Source of the DNA: Apis mellifera
Lineage: Eukaryota > Arthropoda > Insecta > Hymenoptera > Apidae
DNA: 64,000 bases
NCBI RefSeq assembly: GCF_003254395.2
Contig: NC_037650.1
Location: forward strand, 5,456,071-5,520,070
Direction: 5' to 3'
Each line of letters opens with the position of its first letter. Position 1 is the first letter of the stretch. This document shows positions 48,283 through 61,201 of this stretch, piece after piece. The position numbers and the translations under genes were made by a program. Below the pieces are notes generated by a model that saw only the letters and a program-made list of their open reading frames with translations, did not search any database and was not told the DNA's origin.

Positions 48283-48480
48283 TGAGCCAAGAGAGATAAT
48301 AAATGCATGTACACGATACGAAGCAGCCAATATAACACCAGTGAAATTTATATAGACTCCGCACACGACGCGCGCAAGGGATGCTGCTCCGTTTTATTGT
48401 GCTCTTCTGGCAGCTGCCCGCGGTAAATAGCCCGATTATAAATAACAGTAGCGGCAATATTACCCTTGCGGCGCAGGGTA
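48283..48480. promoter_or_regulatory. Possible enhancer with palindromic proneural E-box
   Basis: Unique low-repeat sequence containing the 10-bp palindrome GGCAGCTGCC (48409-48418), a GCAGCTG proneural-type bHLH E-box, near AT-rich homeodomain-like words (TTTTATTG, ATTATAAATAA). No coding frame. The enhancer call is an inference from composition only. Confidence 0.15.
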
Positions 48481-49485
48481 ATACAACACCGCAACGTTCG
48501 TGCCTACCCGTTCGAAACGATGCACCACCCCCTGCAACCCGTCGATGCAATTGCAACTGATAAGAACGTTTGCCAAACGTTTGCGCGCTGCTCGCGCGGT
48601 CCCTCTTAACGAATTCGTCGGTTTCCATCCCATCCCATCCCCTCCTCCCCTCCCCTCCCGGTCCAATTCGACTTCATTCACCCACACAACACTGGGCGGT
48701 CTCCAGAGTTTTTCCCTTTAACGAACGACCGTTATAAATAATTTCGATGCTTTGTCGTATTGCGTCGGCCGAGCGTGCCGCAAAACTGGATAGGGGGTGA
48801 CTCCTCGTCGTCTCTCCTTTCTTTTTTTCTTTTTTTTTTTTTCCTCGACCGCTTCGCGCGCCAAAAGAGGGTGAACCCCGTTCCGGAACAGGAGAGGGGG
48901 AAGGTTCTCGAGGTTCTCGCTCATTTATTCCTTTATCTCGTTATCAAAAAAAAAAAGAAAAAGAAAAAGAAAGAAAGAAAGATATCCCGTTAAGAAAGGA
49001 TTAATTAATTAATACAATGCCTGATAATATATTTATGGCATCGACGCGTACCCGTCCGCGAAACCATGGCCGGTGTATTTCATCGAAATTGTTTGATCTA
49101 GCTCGCGCTACGTTTGGCGGGAATTTATGAAGGTGGGCAATACAGTTTATTGAAAATTATGTGGATCCCAGTTCCGCGGGTGAAAAAAAAAAAAAAAAGA
49201 GAAAAAAAGGAAAAAAAAAGAGAGAAACAACCAGATAGCTATTCTAATAATCGTGTGTACCGCACTTATAATTCATGGAAGCAAAAGCGCGGCTCAAAGC
49301 ACAATGCATATACTTGGCCGCGCGATAAATAACCGTTGGCTGTATGAATCATCGCAATTTATATTTCGCCCGGCTATTTTTATCGTTCGGTATATTATTT
49401 TTTATATACGCCAGAGTAAACCCCCATAAATCTTTTCTAATTAAAGGATTTAACGTAGGATGGGAGAGGAGAGGAGAGGAAAAAA

Positions 49486-49507
49486 TAGAGCGCGAATAGA
49501 GCGCGAA
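49486..49507. repeat. Tandem duplication of an 11-mer
   Basis: TAGAGCGCGAA occurs twice head to tail. Confidence 0.85.
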
Positions 49508-52500
49508 TAATTCGGCGAGAGTGGCCGTAGGTGACGGGAAAGAACAATAAGTGGTTGAAACCGGGCGAGGCGAGGCAAGGAAGAAGGACAGAGGCAGCGA
49601 AGATAGAAGCGAAATTAGCCCAGGGGGACTTCTTAACAACTGGTGGAGGGTAGTAGGGGGTGGGTGGCTTTTACACGCGGCTCTAACCACCCTTACGAGA
49701 TACAATCCACCCCCTTATGCCTCGCTAACTCTGTCGAATTTGTAGTTAAGGTTGTAAACGTAAACCTGGGAATTCACCCCCGCTAAGATTCAAGCCCGCC
49801 TCGCCGTTCCGCGCTTTCTCATTCGAACCCTTTTCCATCCTTCTTCGCGCTCGCCAAGTATATGTACGCGTATACGCGACACTGCTGCTACGCAAATGTT
49901 AGACTATGTTTGCAAACCCTCTCCTACGTAACACGCGCCTCGTCTCCTTCTACAACCCTGAGTATATGTACCTCCCACATCTTACAACCTCCCTCCGTGG
50001 ATAACGAGCGCGATGTAAAGCTCTCCTATCCTCTCTCTCTCCCTCTCTCTCTTTCTCTGTCGACATTCCTCTTCCCGCAATAACTTTTCGAACAGGCGAA
50101 ATTATCCAAGGGCGATGCACGCGGGAATATTTTCTCCTGCTGGGAAAACACGTGTTCCTTGTGTGCTCCTCTGTGTTCGATTCGTTAATCCTTGAGGAGG
50201 ACGAGGATGACGACGACTACGACACGTCCTTACACCTCTACGAAAAAAATCTACGTACAAACTAGCAACGGTTGAGCGAAGAGAGAAAGAGAGAGAGAGC
50301 CGAATAGGTTATACTCGCCATCGCCGAGTATATCGAATCCGCAGTGGAAACGTGCTCGGGAAATGGTTGCGGATATTGGCCATAGATATATATTTCTGAG
50401 GGAGCAAAAGGGAGCGCGTTGGAACATAAAAAGATCGGCTCGCCTTATAGCAAACGGCAAACCACCCACTCACCCCCATCCCCCTCCGCCACCGGCGTTC
50501 ACAACCACCCTCCGATTTATGGAGCATTCTGTACATTCGATATTTTCTATTGTCGATCGCCCCTATTTGTCTTATTTATGTTTCTTTTAGGGACCACCCT
50601 CGGTCACCCTCCGCCGTTCCTCCTGCCTTGGCTTGGCCGCCGTCCACCCCTCCTCCTCCTCCTCCTCCCGGCCAAGCACCGCGTCCACTCTCGTGCGAAA
50701 TTCACCCCCTACGGATACGGAAGGTCCGGACCGGCCACTGGATATTCCCAAGGATTTGCTCGCGATGCAAACGTGCCGCTATATTAAAACGATATATTTC
50801 GGAGAGGAGTAGGCGTAGGAAATTAAATAGGAGGGGGTTTAACGTGGTGGTGTACGAATAATCGGCGACGATTATTATTTCCCTTTTCGAGGGAATACGA
50901 GGGGAAGAGAAGAGGAGACAAACAAGAATGCAACGTGTCACCACGGTGCACGGTGACGATGAGACGGTGTCGCCGAATCGACGATGATCCGGCACATTTT
51001 GCACAAAGGATACAAGAAAAGGGGCGAAGCTATTTTCTGCATAAATGGATAAGCGTATTTTATACTTGATGTACCGTGAAAATTGAAAATACCGGAGGAG
51101 GGGGAAGGAACTAATATAACAAATTATCAAGGAGTCGGGGAAGTGCTCTGTCTAGCACACGCGAAGAGAGACGAAACAATTGGAGGGAAAACGAAACGAG
51201 CCGTCTTACGAGCGAAATCCCGTTCGCCAGATAGTGTCTTCTTCCTGTACGGTGTACACGATTTGTCTTCGGCTAGTTTAGACTCGGTGTTAATACGAGA
51301 ATAAACAGCGAGGTAAGATCCCTCTTGGCTTAACGCGTCTCTCCTCGAGTAAGCCCGGTTAAGACTAAGAGGGAGGTTCGAGATTCGAGGTTCCAGGTTT
51401 CAGCTCTGGACGGCCTCGAGGTGGAATGAGCGAGGGCTTTCTAATTAAGATCGTTAAACTGCCATGAAATTCAAATTACGTTTACTGCTGTCCTTACTTC
51501 CCTTCGCGGACCCTTTTGCGGACGATGGCGAAGCGCCGTTTCTTCGCCGGAATCTTCGGTCAGAAATTAACCGTATCTTTTTATTTTTTTTCTTTTTTTT
51601 TTTAAAGTTCCTCGAGAAACGAAGCGAGGCCATTTTCCCATCGCGAAACGTGGAACATCGTGTGTGAAGAGGAGGATACGAGAATAAATAACTCTGGTAT
51701 CCTTGACGATATATTTATACGCGTTGGACGAAACGAAACGAAACGAAAGCATTTTGTGCAAGAGATTAATCGATATCGAAATTTCAATAATACTGCAATC
51801 TGTGAGCACTTCCCAGACTAATCTGACGATATTAGCATAGATTCTCGGACGTTAGATAAGTTGGAATCTTGAAGGGTCGAGAGAGGAAGGGGGCGAGGGA
51901 CGTCTGATAACCGCCCCTTGTAAGTTAGCGTATCAGCCAGTGAGAAAGGGTAAGGAAAGGGCTGGTTTAGGGCAGCACGCGTCCCTTCTATTAAATTAAC
52001 GTAAGGTAAAGGGGTGGAAACCACCTCCTCCTCCTCAGATACTAGGTCAACCGATTCAACCTCTGAGAATCCCAAATGGTTCGTACATTCATCGTCCCCG
52101 TGACTTCTCGCGTAAGAGAAAATTTTCGAAAGAAGAGATGACGGTTGGGAAAGTTGTCCAACTAAACGGTTAACCTATACTTCTCCCCTCCCTCCCCCCC
52201 GAATTCGAGAAGCGAAGGAAATAGATAAGAGCAGGTTCCTTGCCCTTGACAAACACTGAATTTCAAGGAAGTTCGGGCTCGCTCGCACCCGCAGACGTGA
52301 TGTCAGAAGCGGAGCAACTGATTAAACTATCACTCGTTGTACAAACTACCCCCATAGACAAGGGTCGGCCAGTTGAGCTCGCGTTGTTCGTGAGCAAGAG
52401 GCGATCACGGCTGATGTGTCCGCCGCATAATGCGATCAAATATTATTAATCATTGTTGAACGAAATCAAGTTTTAATTTCAGAAGAAAAATTACTAACCG

Positions 52501-54721
52501 AGCGAGTTACTTCGAAAGCTACGAACAAACCTTTCGTTTTCATATTTTCATAGGGAATGGATAATATATATATGGATGGGACAAACACACGGAGGATGTT
52601 TTTGAGATAAGCAAGGAAGTACATCAGGGTAGTTGGGACCCGTACGAGTTCGAACGAAGAAAGGGTGTGTCGGGCGACCGTGTCCTGTCATGTTCGATAG
52701 CGATATACCTTGGGCCTCTTGCCTCCCTTGGAGAATTTCCTGATTCCCGTTTCTCTAATTGCATAATAGGATGCCCGCATGTAGGGAAAAGATGGGTGGT
52801 TAGTATAGACGTCGGTATAGATCCAAGGTATGGGGGCAGCGATGGAAATACGAATCAGAAATGTCGCTTTGCCCGTTAATGTTACGTACGATCGAGAGAT
52901 CTCCCCCTTTCCTCGATTATATCGTCGATTGCTGCTTCGCTTTTGTCGTAAATTGTTATTTCTTTTTTCCTTTTTGTTTTTTTCTTTTTAATTCCACCGT
53001 TCCTTTCCGATATCGTGCAACTCGAACGCAGTTATCGACACGGGAACCGACTTAAACGAACGAGTGACCACACCATTGTTCCATTAACATGGTAAGAATG
53101 AATACGGGGGGGGAGGGGAGGAATGGGATGGCGATAAAGCTCTTGTACAGACAAAAGAGGAGAAGGTTTGTTTACGCAACGCTTTATCGTTAGAGGGTTG
53201 GTCGGATTTTCTTGTTGATCCTCCCGCTTCTTCTAATAGTGATTTTGGTTTATTTTGGTTAACAAATTAAAGTGCCTTCCTTTCCACGCAGCGTAAACCT
53301 TTAAAAATTGTTCCGCTTTCGTTTCCCTCGACTGGGCAAATATTTATGGAACTTTAACTTTAAGGGAGAGGAGAAAATTGGCCGGGGAATATTATAAATT
53401 TCCATCCGTTGGAAACGGTTGGAGGAGACAGAAACCCGAGAGAATCTTCTACTCTTCCACGATTTTAGTTCTTTAGAAACGAGACCGTGTCTGTTTGCCT
53501 ATTTGTCGAGACAATTAGCATCGCGTCACCTCCCGTAGATTGGAAGAACAACGGTACTTGATTCGTTTCGTTTCGCTTTGACGTCATTCTGCGCCACAAA
53601 CGGCAAACAACGATTAATCTAAAATACACGATCAATCTAAAGCAACGATAAAACGGCGAGATCTATCCTCGATCGAGATTTATCCCCGGTTGAAATTTAA
53701 AAAAAAACGTTTAGGAACGATCGATGAATAACAACTGAATGAAAGAAAAGTTTCATCCTCGTTGAAACGAGAAGGATGAAAAAATACGAGCTATTAATTT
53801 CGAAGCATCTCTGTAGGTGAAATTTGTGAAGTGGTTGAGAAACGTTAAGGATAAATTGATGAGACACCGCCGGTCTCGCGATAAGATGAATACGTTATAA
53901 CGATTGGACACTCGCCGTTTTATTAATTAACACTTCACCGAGAAAGTCCTATCATTCTGCTTCGACGTATCCCGCGTTACCAAGTAGCCCCGATAAGTGC
54001 TCGACTGATCGATATTATAGTCTCTAACTAATGTTTCTGAACTTCTTCGTTTGATGCGTTAAAAAAAAACTATATTTTTTTTACCGACAAAATTTCTAAA
54101 TTTTCTTTCCTTTCATTTGAAGGAAAAGAAAAATATAGAGGAGGAGGAAGGAAACCGAAGAACGATCGATAATTTGAACTCGAGGTTCATCTCGTAGTTA
54201 AGGAATTTTTTTTTTCTTTTCTTTTTTTTTTTTAAAGGCGAGGAAGCCGACTAAGACCGAGGTAACGAGTGAAGTTTTTCATCGTTACTCTTATGAAAAA
54301 AGACTTGGCCCGGGAAATAAATACAAATTGTCGGATTACCGGAGACTTTTCACACCGATATGGGACCCCATGCTCTTCACGCGACAACGTTCTCCATTTT
54401 CCGAATACTCCGCATAACTTACGACAAGCCGCTTCATGAAACCCAAATGCGGCCAGGAATGTTTCCCCGGATAATAATAGGAAAAAAATATATATCGAAA
54501 CAAAAGGCTTCTAATTAGCGAGGCGAAATTTCAAGGAAAATATTTGCGAACATGTTCGGATATTTGAAATGAAATGCGAGTTATAACGTTGGTTAATTTA
54601 TTCCGCCATTAATAAAGTGGACGTTTAATGGATGTTTTTGTCGTAAAATAGCCTCGAGAGAATCCGGATTTGCCTTGCGATGAAAGGCGTTAAAAGTTCC
54701 GAAAATATTGCACTCGTTCGT

Positions 54722-54769
54722 GAAAAAAAAAGAAAAAGAAAAAGAAAAAGAAAAAGAGAAAAAAACAAC
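54722..54769. repeat. (AAAAAG)n repeat
   Basis: Purine-only run with five or so GAAAAA units. Confidence 0.9.
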
Positions 54770-57309
54770 AAAAGGAACGAGACTTCGCTCCAACTTTTAT
54801 AATGAATGAGATAAAAAGCAAGAGACGTATCTTGTCGAATTTCCAGTTTATCGTTAATCGTTTATAATCGTCCCTCCTATAAAATCACTTTGTAAAATAA
54901 TAATTTTATCCTCGATGAAAAAGAAAGTTCGTAAACCGTTTCGTGTCTTATTTTCGAAGAGAGAAAGATCCGTACAATGTATCATCGGTTAATATCTAAT
55001 CGAAATTCTCTGGCATTCGATATACAAAATTATTCAAATTTCCGTTTAACCCTACGAAATCTAAAATAATTATAATTCACGAATATGTTCATCGAAGGTT
55101 AATCAGAATTTTAGCCATTTCTCATCGTTTCTGACGTCTCATGAATCGCAATGGAACATATCCGAAAGTCAACCCGAAAAGCGGATTAACCTTTTAAAAT
55201 CCTTTCCTTATTTCCTAAGAAAATAGAGATATATCCTCCAGCGATAATTTAAATTTCGATAAAAAGTTTCTTATTAACGTTAAAAACAAAAAAAAAAGAA
55301 GAAGAACAGGAGGAAGAAGAAGAAGAAGAAAGAGGGGGGAAAAAACCGCTGAGCGGTTTCGATTCGTGCTTCAAGTTAGTCGCATTTTTGAAACGTTCGA
55401 AGCGTAGGCGGTGCACAGGGTTCGAGCAGCGGGGCATGTTAATTAAATAGCCGGAAAGAGTTTACCAATAACATGCGGCGGCGTGTGACACGTGGTCTCG
55501 GCAAAAAAAAAGAAAAAAAAGAAAAAAAAAAAAGTCGCCAGGGTTTTCGCCGACGTTCGGAAATATGCGGCACTCTCTATGGCCATGGACTTTCGATCTT
55601 TACTTTAATTAAATATTTTCCACGTGTCAGAGCGTCGCTTTAGCTTCCAACGACCCGTTGCAAGAAGAGCCGCAACATTGCCACAGACCGCGGGATCGCC
55701 ACGCTGTCTTTTCTGTTTCAATTTTAACGATGAAAAAAAAAAAAAAGAAAAAGAAAGAAAGAAAGAATAGGAGAATTGTCTTTTTACACGTTTCTCGAAT
55801 CAACGAAAAAATTGTTAACGATACACGTCGATATACACGTAGAGTTTATAACTTACTCGTGATACGGGAATAAAACGGATTTAACAACAGTTGCAAAGGA
55901 ACGTGGAAGAAAAAGTAAAAACGGTGCTGTTAAAAAATGTACATCTTAATAGATTAATTAATATAATCTCCGTCGCGGTCGTCTTCTGGCAGACGAACAA
56001 CTTCGTCCCCGTTATGAAAAATGAATATTGTTGAGGTTAATTATAATTGGAAGAAATCTTGGGCAAATATTTCAACTGCTAAGTCGGAGAGAAGGAGGAA
56101 AGAGATGGAGGGAGGAGAAAGGAAGGCAGGAAGTGCTACTTTCTTTGTATCAAAACCAGAGATTTTTCATCGTCTGGCTACGCGAAGAACGTGAACTCGT
56201 TGAATCCTACGAGCTACGAGCCTCGTTTCGTTTCTTCCTTTTTCTTTTTTTCTTTCTTTCTTTTTTTTTTTTCCTTCCCTCATGCTCGTTTTATCAATTA
56301 CCGTAATAATATTTTTTACGCATTTTACACGGCCATTCCTTTACAAACGAGCGTACACCGTGTACCGGCACACACCGATATCTGAACACTAATTAAACCA
56401 ATTTAAACCATTCCGGTCGGCTCTCTATTGTATTTCCATTAATATAAGTTGCTACGTATATACTTCATTATGCGTAGAAGGAATTTCAGATTATTACATC
56501 AAAGTAGAGAGGGGACGGTGGGGGACAAAGGATTTTCTGAAAACTTCAACTAAACTCCACTGTCGCCTTCTTCTCAAACTTCCTCGCCACAATGCCCGGA
56601 TATTAAATGTGGATGAATATTTATGAACAATAATTGTATTTATACAATGTGTCGACGCACACCCGGCCAGCCGGCAAGCCGACGCTCTAATTAAATTCAT
56701 GCTAATAAGAGTACATACCGAGCGGAAAAAATAACTTTCGTTTCGACGTTTGTTTAAAGCAAATTCGAATTTACGAATGTATAAATAAATGAACAAGCGG
56801 TAAAAGTTCGAAACGTGAATAATAATTTCGATTTAATGCATCGGGAGGGGGGAAAAAAGAAAAAAAGGGAGGGGACGCGGAGAGGGAGGAGAATTACGTG
56901 GCCGTAAAAACACGGAGGAGTACAAGACAATGCGTAAGTTATTTATATAACCCTGAGACGCCACCCTCGTTCATGGCAGTTAATTATACGTCTCCAAGGA
57001 TATAATCAACCACTCTTTTCAAAAGTTGTTCCGCTCGCTTAACGCTTAGAAATAAGTCGATATAAACGCGGCAAAGGAATATTAATCGTAATTCCAATTG
57101 TTCCAACGATTGACGAACCGACGTGGCAATCAACGTAAAACTCGTCTCATCGATCATCGATTAAAGGAATAATCTTATCGCGAACGAAACATCGAACATT
57201 GAATGCACGAGCTCGAATTTTCACGAGCTAATGCAAATGACGAAGGCCGAACAACGAGGGCAGCAACGAAGGCGGACAAACTCTGTTTTCGTATGCACAA
57301 AGGACTCGA

Positions 57310-57330
57310 GTCGGCAAAGGTTTTGCCGAC
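57310..57330. repeat. Perfect hairpin, 9-bp stem, 3-nt loop
   Basis: GTCGGCAAA-GGT-TTTGCCGAC. A further 5-bp pairing (GCACA with TGTGC) could extend it after an internal loop. It is too short for a standard pre-miRNA. Confidence 0.85.
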
Positions 57331-59370
57331 CATATGTGCTACAACCACCCTCAATTGCTTCACCCCTCCTAAGTTTCATTATCTCCACTGTCTGAGGAGT
57401 TTCTTCTATCACGTTTCACTGGTGCTAATAATTATACAATCCCATCGCGATGTGGTATTATATCGAAGACAAGAAGGAAGATAGAAAAAAAAAGAAGAGA
57501 AACGCAATTAGCGTTTCCTTCCCCTTTGTTTTTCATTTTCAGCATCCATTAAATAAAAAAAAAAGAAAAGAAAAGAAAAAGGAAAGAAGGGAAGAGGGAT
57601 GGGGGAAAGGAAGAAACGGAATGGACGTATATAACCATCCGGATGGGACGGATGACGAAAGAAGAAACAATAAGCTTGGAACCAGACAATTATCGGAACC
57701 CTTTCGTGCAGAATGATTTGAAAGTTGCACGGCTCGAAAGCCCCACGATCGGTGGAAATAATTCGAACTTTCATCAACACAAAGAATCCAATCAACGGAG
57801 ACAAATGTTCGAGTGGTATGGCAAAAATTAAAAAGGATAAAGAGGAAGAACTCGTGAAAACTTCGGCGGGTACTCGAGGCCAAATTGACACCTACGATCC
57901 GACAGAAGAGGAGGAAGTGCCGTTGAGGTAAATTGAGGGCTCGATGGGAGGACGTCGGGGGTGGAGTGCCCCAGCAGTCTTCTTCGAAGGGTTGGCGAGG
58001 GTTGTTCGTAAGCAGTAGGGAGGAAGAAAAAGGAGGGAAAAAAGAAAGAGGAAGAAGGGAGGGAGGGAAAGAAGGGGAGAAGAAAAAGAAAGGTGGAGGC
58101 CCATTACCGGTGAGCGTGTGTCTCGAAACTGCCTAAAGCGGATCTAAAAGAGGGTAAAAAAGAAGCGACGCTCGCATGTCTCATTGCAATCTGCAAATAT
58201 TGAGAATGTTTTCCGGCATTGCGGGGTAGCGCACGCGCGCGCGCGCGCGGTTTCCACACTTTCAACCAATTGCGATTATCTGACGGAGATACCACCGGGT
58301 GGATCCATCGTTTCGCTCGTATAATCCGAGTCCGCGCGAGGAATTAGGTGTTCTCGTGTGTCCCGTGATACAAGGAACAAAAAAGATTAGCTAATAGCGT
58401 TTCTATCGGCCCCGCTATCTCCTATCTCCTATCCCTTTTCCTTTTTTTTTTCTTTTCTTTCTATCGATTCTACATAATTTTCGATAAAACGTCTCGCCTA
58501 CGATACCTCATTTTTTTTTTAACTTGAAATTCCCTCCCTCTCTCTATCTATTTCTTTCTCTCTACTCGAAGCGTATTATACATTACACGTACGTAAAGTT
58601 GCAATAATCTATCCCCAAGTCAAGTTTCGTCACACTTTCCCCTGAAAAATCTCTCACGAAGGAGAAGGGGATGGAGCAATTAAGATCGTAAAACGATAAG
58701 TTGGCGGGGCAAAGATACGTAATGGGACAAAAGTCACATCCTGAACCCTTCCACCGTGTTCATACCCTCGACTGATCTCGGTACGCCGTCATTACGCCGG
58801 TATCGGGCATGTCCGTCACCGTAAAGAAGAACAATTAAAATATGACAATCGTTAGATTTAATTATCGGGACAAAGGGCAGCGGGTAACCCTCCGATTGTC
58901 GGGCAAGACTGCTGCGCGCAGCTGAAAACTTGAAAGACATTTAAAAGCGCGGCTAAAGGGATGGAAGGGTGGAAGGCGGCTCGCCTTCTCACGCCTGATT
59001 TCGCCGCCATCCGGCTCGAGCTCGCTCTTTTTCGCCTAAGATATTATTAAGTACAGGGCATAACAATCAAAGAACGAATCTTCCGAATCATTTATAACAG
59101 GCGTTATGGTAATAACAATTATCGCGACGACCTCTCCTCCTCGTCCTCGTCCACGCCCGTTGGAAGATTCCTCTCGAGAAGAAGTTCTCGTCCCTTCGAG
59201 CTTGCGGAGAAAGAAGAAGAAGAAGAAGGAGAAGGAGAAAAGAAAGAATCTGATATTTATGATGCTGTCATTATATCTTTGCCTCGCTCGTTTGCTGCAC
59301 CATCGATCCGCTTAATCGCGACACGAGGATGGAAATAGGTCCTCCTCCTTCCAACATACTATAATTATTT
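57331..59370. other. Non-coding DNA, no gene recognised
   Basis: Purine-rich stretches near 57480-57620 and 57990-58100. Overlapping short frames on both strands have no domain. Confidence 0.45.
58234..58249. repeat. (CG)8 microsatellite
   Basis: Eight CG units, alternating purine-pyrimidine. Confidence 0.9.
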
Positions 59371-59373
59371 CAG

Positions 59374-59409
59374 TCGGTATCGAGGACCAGCTGTGTCATT
59401 CTCGTAGGG
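59374..59409 (+). other. Possible 36-nt micro-exon
   Basis: The acceptor side reads ACTATAATTATTTCAG (branch-point-like CTATAAT, then TTTCAG) and the donor side reads GTAGGG|GTGAGTCGG. The enclosed 36 nt is a multiple of three. It is open in phase 0 (begins SVSRTSC) and in the frame starting at its third base (begins GIEDQLCHSR), and closed in the remaining frame. Insect genes do use micro-exons, but paired consensus sites this close also arise by chance. No flanking exons were identified. Confidence 0.15.
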
Positions 59410-59701
59410 GTGAGTCGGTATTCGCAATTAAAAATACGACTCACAATTGCTAAAGCTGCGTGACGTGTCTATAAGGAGAATCATTCGAAAATACTCGCTC
59501 GTGACATTTATTATTGGAGATTGACATGCAAGAGGATATGATGCAACCGTATCAATAAATCAATTTCGAATATTTTCTCGCGATATGTATCAAGAAGATA
59601 CGCAAAATATTCGAGTATAGAAATAAGAAAGATCGATTGGTATTATTTACTATTATAGGATTTTTTTAATTTTTTCCAAGATCGAAAATTTAGGAGGAAA
59701 A

Positions 59702-59722
59702 GACGCTCTTTAATAGAGCGTC
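59702..59722. repeat. Perfect hairpin, 8-bp stem, 5-nt loop
   Basis: GACGCTCT-TTAAT-AGAGCGTC. It superficially recalls a histone mRNA 3' stem-loop in size, but the loop and stem sequences do not match that consensus. Confidence 0.85.
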
Positions 59723-61170
59723 CTCTTCAAACTTTCTCCACCGTCAGCTCAACGGAATATATTCTACCTTTGGAAAAACTTTTCCATCCTTTTGTTATAC
59801 GAATTTTATAACCGAAACAGGTTTATTTTTAGTTTAAAAGAATAGGAGGAAAGGAAGAATCCTTGTGTGACAATAGTGTTTGATTTTAACGCGTAACGAG
59901 TGTCTCTACACGGAACATAATTATCTCGTGGGATTAAAATATTCAAGGCGAAATAGGGGAAGGCCACCGTGGAAAACTAGTTTACTGGAAGCCGGGCGAA
60001 ATTACACGATTTAACCTCGACATCTTGGCAGTCGCGAGAGAAGACGGAAACACGGTCTTCCAGGAATGTGAACAAGACGTCGCCGATGTTATTTTCCACC
60101 GTCACACCAGGTTAATCATCCTCCTCAAAGTTACGAAAACGACGCGACTGACGAGCAAACAAGAACGACGAGGAAGGATCCTTCCCTTCGCGCTGTAGTG
60201 TTAAACCGCGACAAAACACGCTTAAAAAACTTTTCAAATTTAACCCCATCCAAGGAGCCAGCCCCCTTTTTCATCGAAGAAAAATGCGAATGCAGTATAC
60301 ACGAGATGACGGGCAGCATCTCGTAAAAGGAGAGTCTCTTCAAAAAAGTTACGTCGAATTGATTCCTTTAAAAACTTTTTCTACCATCGAACGGACCCCT
60401 TCGTCTTCGTCTTGTTTCTCTACGATTCTTTCCTCGACTCTTTTCATATACGCTTTCGCGTTAATTTCTTTCTATACTTTCGAAAATCTAATATTCAATC
60501 GATACATATATACGCACAAAAGGGACGACGACGATATGACACGAGATTGCGCGCATGACTCTATCTCGCGTCTATCGAATTAAACACGGTATCGAAAACG
60601 GTATCGAGCGATACATAAAAGATCGGGCAAAGTTCGGTCGTCTCCCGTTCGTTTCGTTTCGCTGAGAGAAAGTAATAGCACGAGGATCATCGAAAGTTGC
60701 AGAAAACGGCGTAAACGCAAAACCGTTAGGGAGGGGTGGTCTCTATTCCCGTGGAGGAACGAAGCCACAATGACTGGCGGAGAGAGGAGGGAGGGAGGTT
60801 TGCCGCGATTCGGAGTTTTGCCTCGATTTGTATCGAAAAGGGAGACGGCGACGTGAAGTTTTCCAATTAAACGCGGATTATATCGCTTTGTCTCGGTATT
60901 GAAAATACATCGATACCCCCGATTCGACCATCGCTACATACCTGCACGGAGGGTGAACCCCAGGCAACCGGCCTCGCACATAATCGGCCGGGCACGAGTT
61001 GAATCTTTCACTCCCGACCATCGAATCATCGAAACTTCGGTCAACAACGACTCGGCGATATCTCGATGTATCACGAAGCAGACGAGAAGCGGGATTACCC
61101 CTGGCCTTTCCCCCCTTTTTTTTTCCTTCCACCTCGTTTTCCCTTCGGCGATTGTTTAAACCGTCTGCCG

Positions 61171-61173
<3 letters not shown>

Positions 61174-61200
<27 letters not shown>
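61174..61200. repeat. (GCC)9 microsatellite
   Basis: Nine GCC units. Frames read poly-Ala, poly-Arg or poly-Pro. Confidence 0.95.

Positions 61201-61201
<1 letters not shown>

Larger units (their letters stand above)
48481..57300. other. Non-coding DNA, AT-rich at about 53.4-56 kb
   Basis: A-rich tracts occur near 48950-48985, 49180-49225, 54720-54770 and 55500-55535, and a T-rich tract near 51580-51602. The minus frame 51818-52075 and plus frame 52240-52449 look mildly protein-like but lack splice signals and domains. No RNA gene was seen. Confidence 0.45.

Noticed and set aside
51818..52075. Protein-like 85-codon minus-strand frame
   Set aside because: No domain, no splice support, and the acidic run comes from a CTC/CCT repeat.
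52240..52449. Mildly protein-like 69-codon plus-strand frame
   Set aside because: Starts at TTG (an internal ATG exists), has no donor before the stop and no recognised motif. Insufficient to call.
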